From contig JAEZBP010001227.1 of the NCBI GenBank assembly GCA_023427125.1, forward strand, positions 1-5,452: a stretch of 5,452 nt of DNA, given 5' to 3'. Below the pieces are notes generated by a model. It was given only the letters and a program-made list of their open reading frames with translations, made no database searches and had not been told where the DNA came from. Origin of the DNA: Pseudomonadota bacterium. Lineage in GTDB: Bacteria > Myxococcota_A > Polyangia > Polyangiales > Sandaracinaceae. Positions 5,055 to 5,452 of the stretch are shown here, piece by piece (within the stretch, counting starts at the first letter, position 1; every line of letters starts with the position of its first letter). The position numbers and the translations under genes are program-made.

Positions 5055-5452
5055 TCCACCCTCCCTCGAGCGCGCATGCGCGAGAGGCGCTGCGCGACCT
5101 CGCGGCGCGCCGCATAGAGGCGCGAGTAAGCGGTCTGGAGCGGGCAGCCCACCGCGTCGGCGATCTCCGACATCGGCAGCTGCTCGACCTCGTAGAGGAC
5201 GAAGACGGCGCGCTTGTCGTCGTCGAGCTCGTCGAGGATCTGGAGCGCGACGGCGAGCGCCTCGGTGCGCTCGAGCTCGTCGTGCGGCGTGGGCTCTTCG
5301 GGCGCCTGCGGTGGCTCGGCGACCGCGTCCTCGCGCCGGCGCGCGGCCGCTCGCCGAAAGGACATCGCCTTGCGGAGGCAGATCGCGTAGAGCCAGCTCT
5401 TGAGCGCGGCCGGCTGCTCGAGCTCGCCGAGCCGCCGGTGCACGACCAGGAA
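5051..5452 (-). CDS. ECF (sigma-70 family) RNA polymerase sigma factor, C-terminal part
   Basis: The last 133 residues of an extracytoplasmic-function sigma factor; the start lies beyond the right edge. The visible part begins inside region 2 (FLVVHRRLGELEQPAALKSW, then LYAICLRKAMSFRRAAARRR, region 2.4-like, which contacts the -10 element). A Pro/Glu-rich linker (about 41-60) follows, then region 4 (about 65-125) with LDELDDDKRAVFVLYEVEQL and the helix-turn-helix MSEIADAVGCPLQTAYSRLY, which reads the -35 element. No extra C-terminal domain is present. The stop overlaps the start of the TPR-like gene as ATGA, and that gene's ribosome binding site lies inside this coding end, so the two are translationally coupled. 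This is the usual arrangement of an ECF sigma factor with its cognate regulator. Target promoters are unknown. Confidence 0.93.
   Translation of the reverse strand, partial: FLVVHRRLGELEQPAALKSWLYAICLRKAMSFRRAAARRREDAVAEPPQAPEEPTPHDELERTEALAVALQILDELDDDKRAVFVLYEVEQLPMSEIADAVGCPLQTAYSRLYAARREVAQRLSRMRARGRVE
5060..5064 (-). promoter_or_regulatory. Ribosome binding site of the TPR-like gene
   Basis: On the - strand this is GGAGG, within AGGGAGGG at 5059-5066 and 5 nt before ATG 5054. It sits inside the sigma factor's last codons. A second in-frame ATG follows immediately (MM), so initiation could slip by one codon. Confidence 0.7.

Overview
The window is very GC-rich (most codons end in G or C). 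Its gene content suggests a large-genome soil deltaproteobacterium of the myxobacterial type, perhaps near the Polyangiales or Sandaracinaceae. The signs are a fibro-slime lipoprotein, an ECF sigma factor coupled to a membrane-anchored TPR-type protein, and TetR regulation. The taxon is an inference from gene style, not from a marker gene.

Layout, left to right. (1) The 3' end of a short-chain dehydrogenase/reductase, + strand. (2) A predicted lipoprotein carrying a fibro-slime domain, + strand. (3) A 130-bp convergent gap with no convincing terminator. (4) A small integral-membrane methyltransferase of the isoprenylcysteine carboxyl methyltransferase (ICMT-like) family, - strand. (5) A 69-bp divergent intergenic region containing a perfect 16-bp palindrome. 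(6) A TetR-family regulator, + strand. (7) A 459-bp stretch dominated by a 21-bp tandem repeat array; the best coding reading is a small - strand heptad-repeat protein. (8) A 666-residue single-pass membrane protein with a periplasmic helical-repeat region, - strand. (9) The 3' two-thirds or so of an ECF sigma factor, - strand, running off the right edge.

Two regulatory modules are visible. The TetR gene and the ICMT-like gene are divergent and share one compact promoter region with a symmetric site, the usual layout of a repressor controlling itself and its neighbour. The sigma factor and the TPR-type protein overlap by the four bases ATGA and are clearly co-translated. A short N-terminal segment, one membrane helix and a large outer domain make the second protein a candidate non-zinc anti-sigma factor or envelope-stress sensor. 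No zinc anti-sigma motif is present.

The least explained part is the heptad-repeat array at about 2721-2972. The candidate gene in it lies in the same reading frame as the upstream TPR-type gene, separated from it only by that gene's TGA. This leaves two readings: a small independent protein, or a detached or read-through C-terminal tail.
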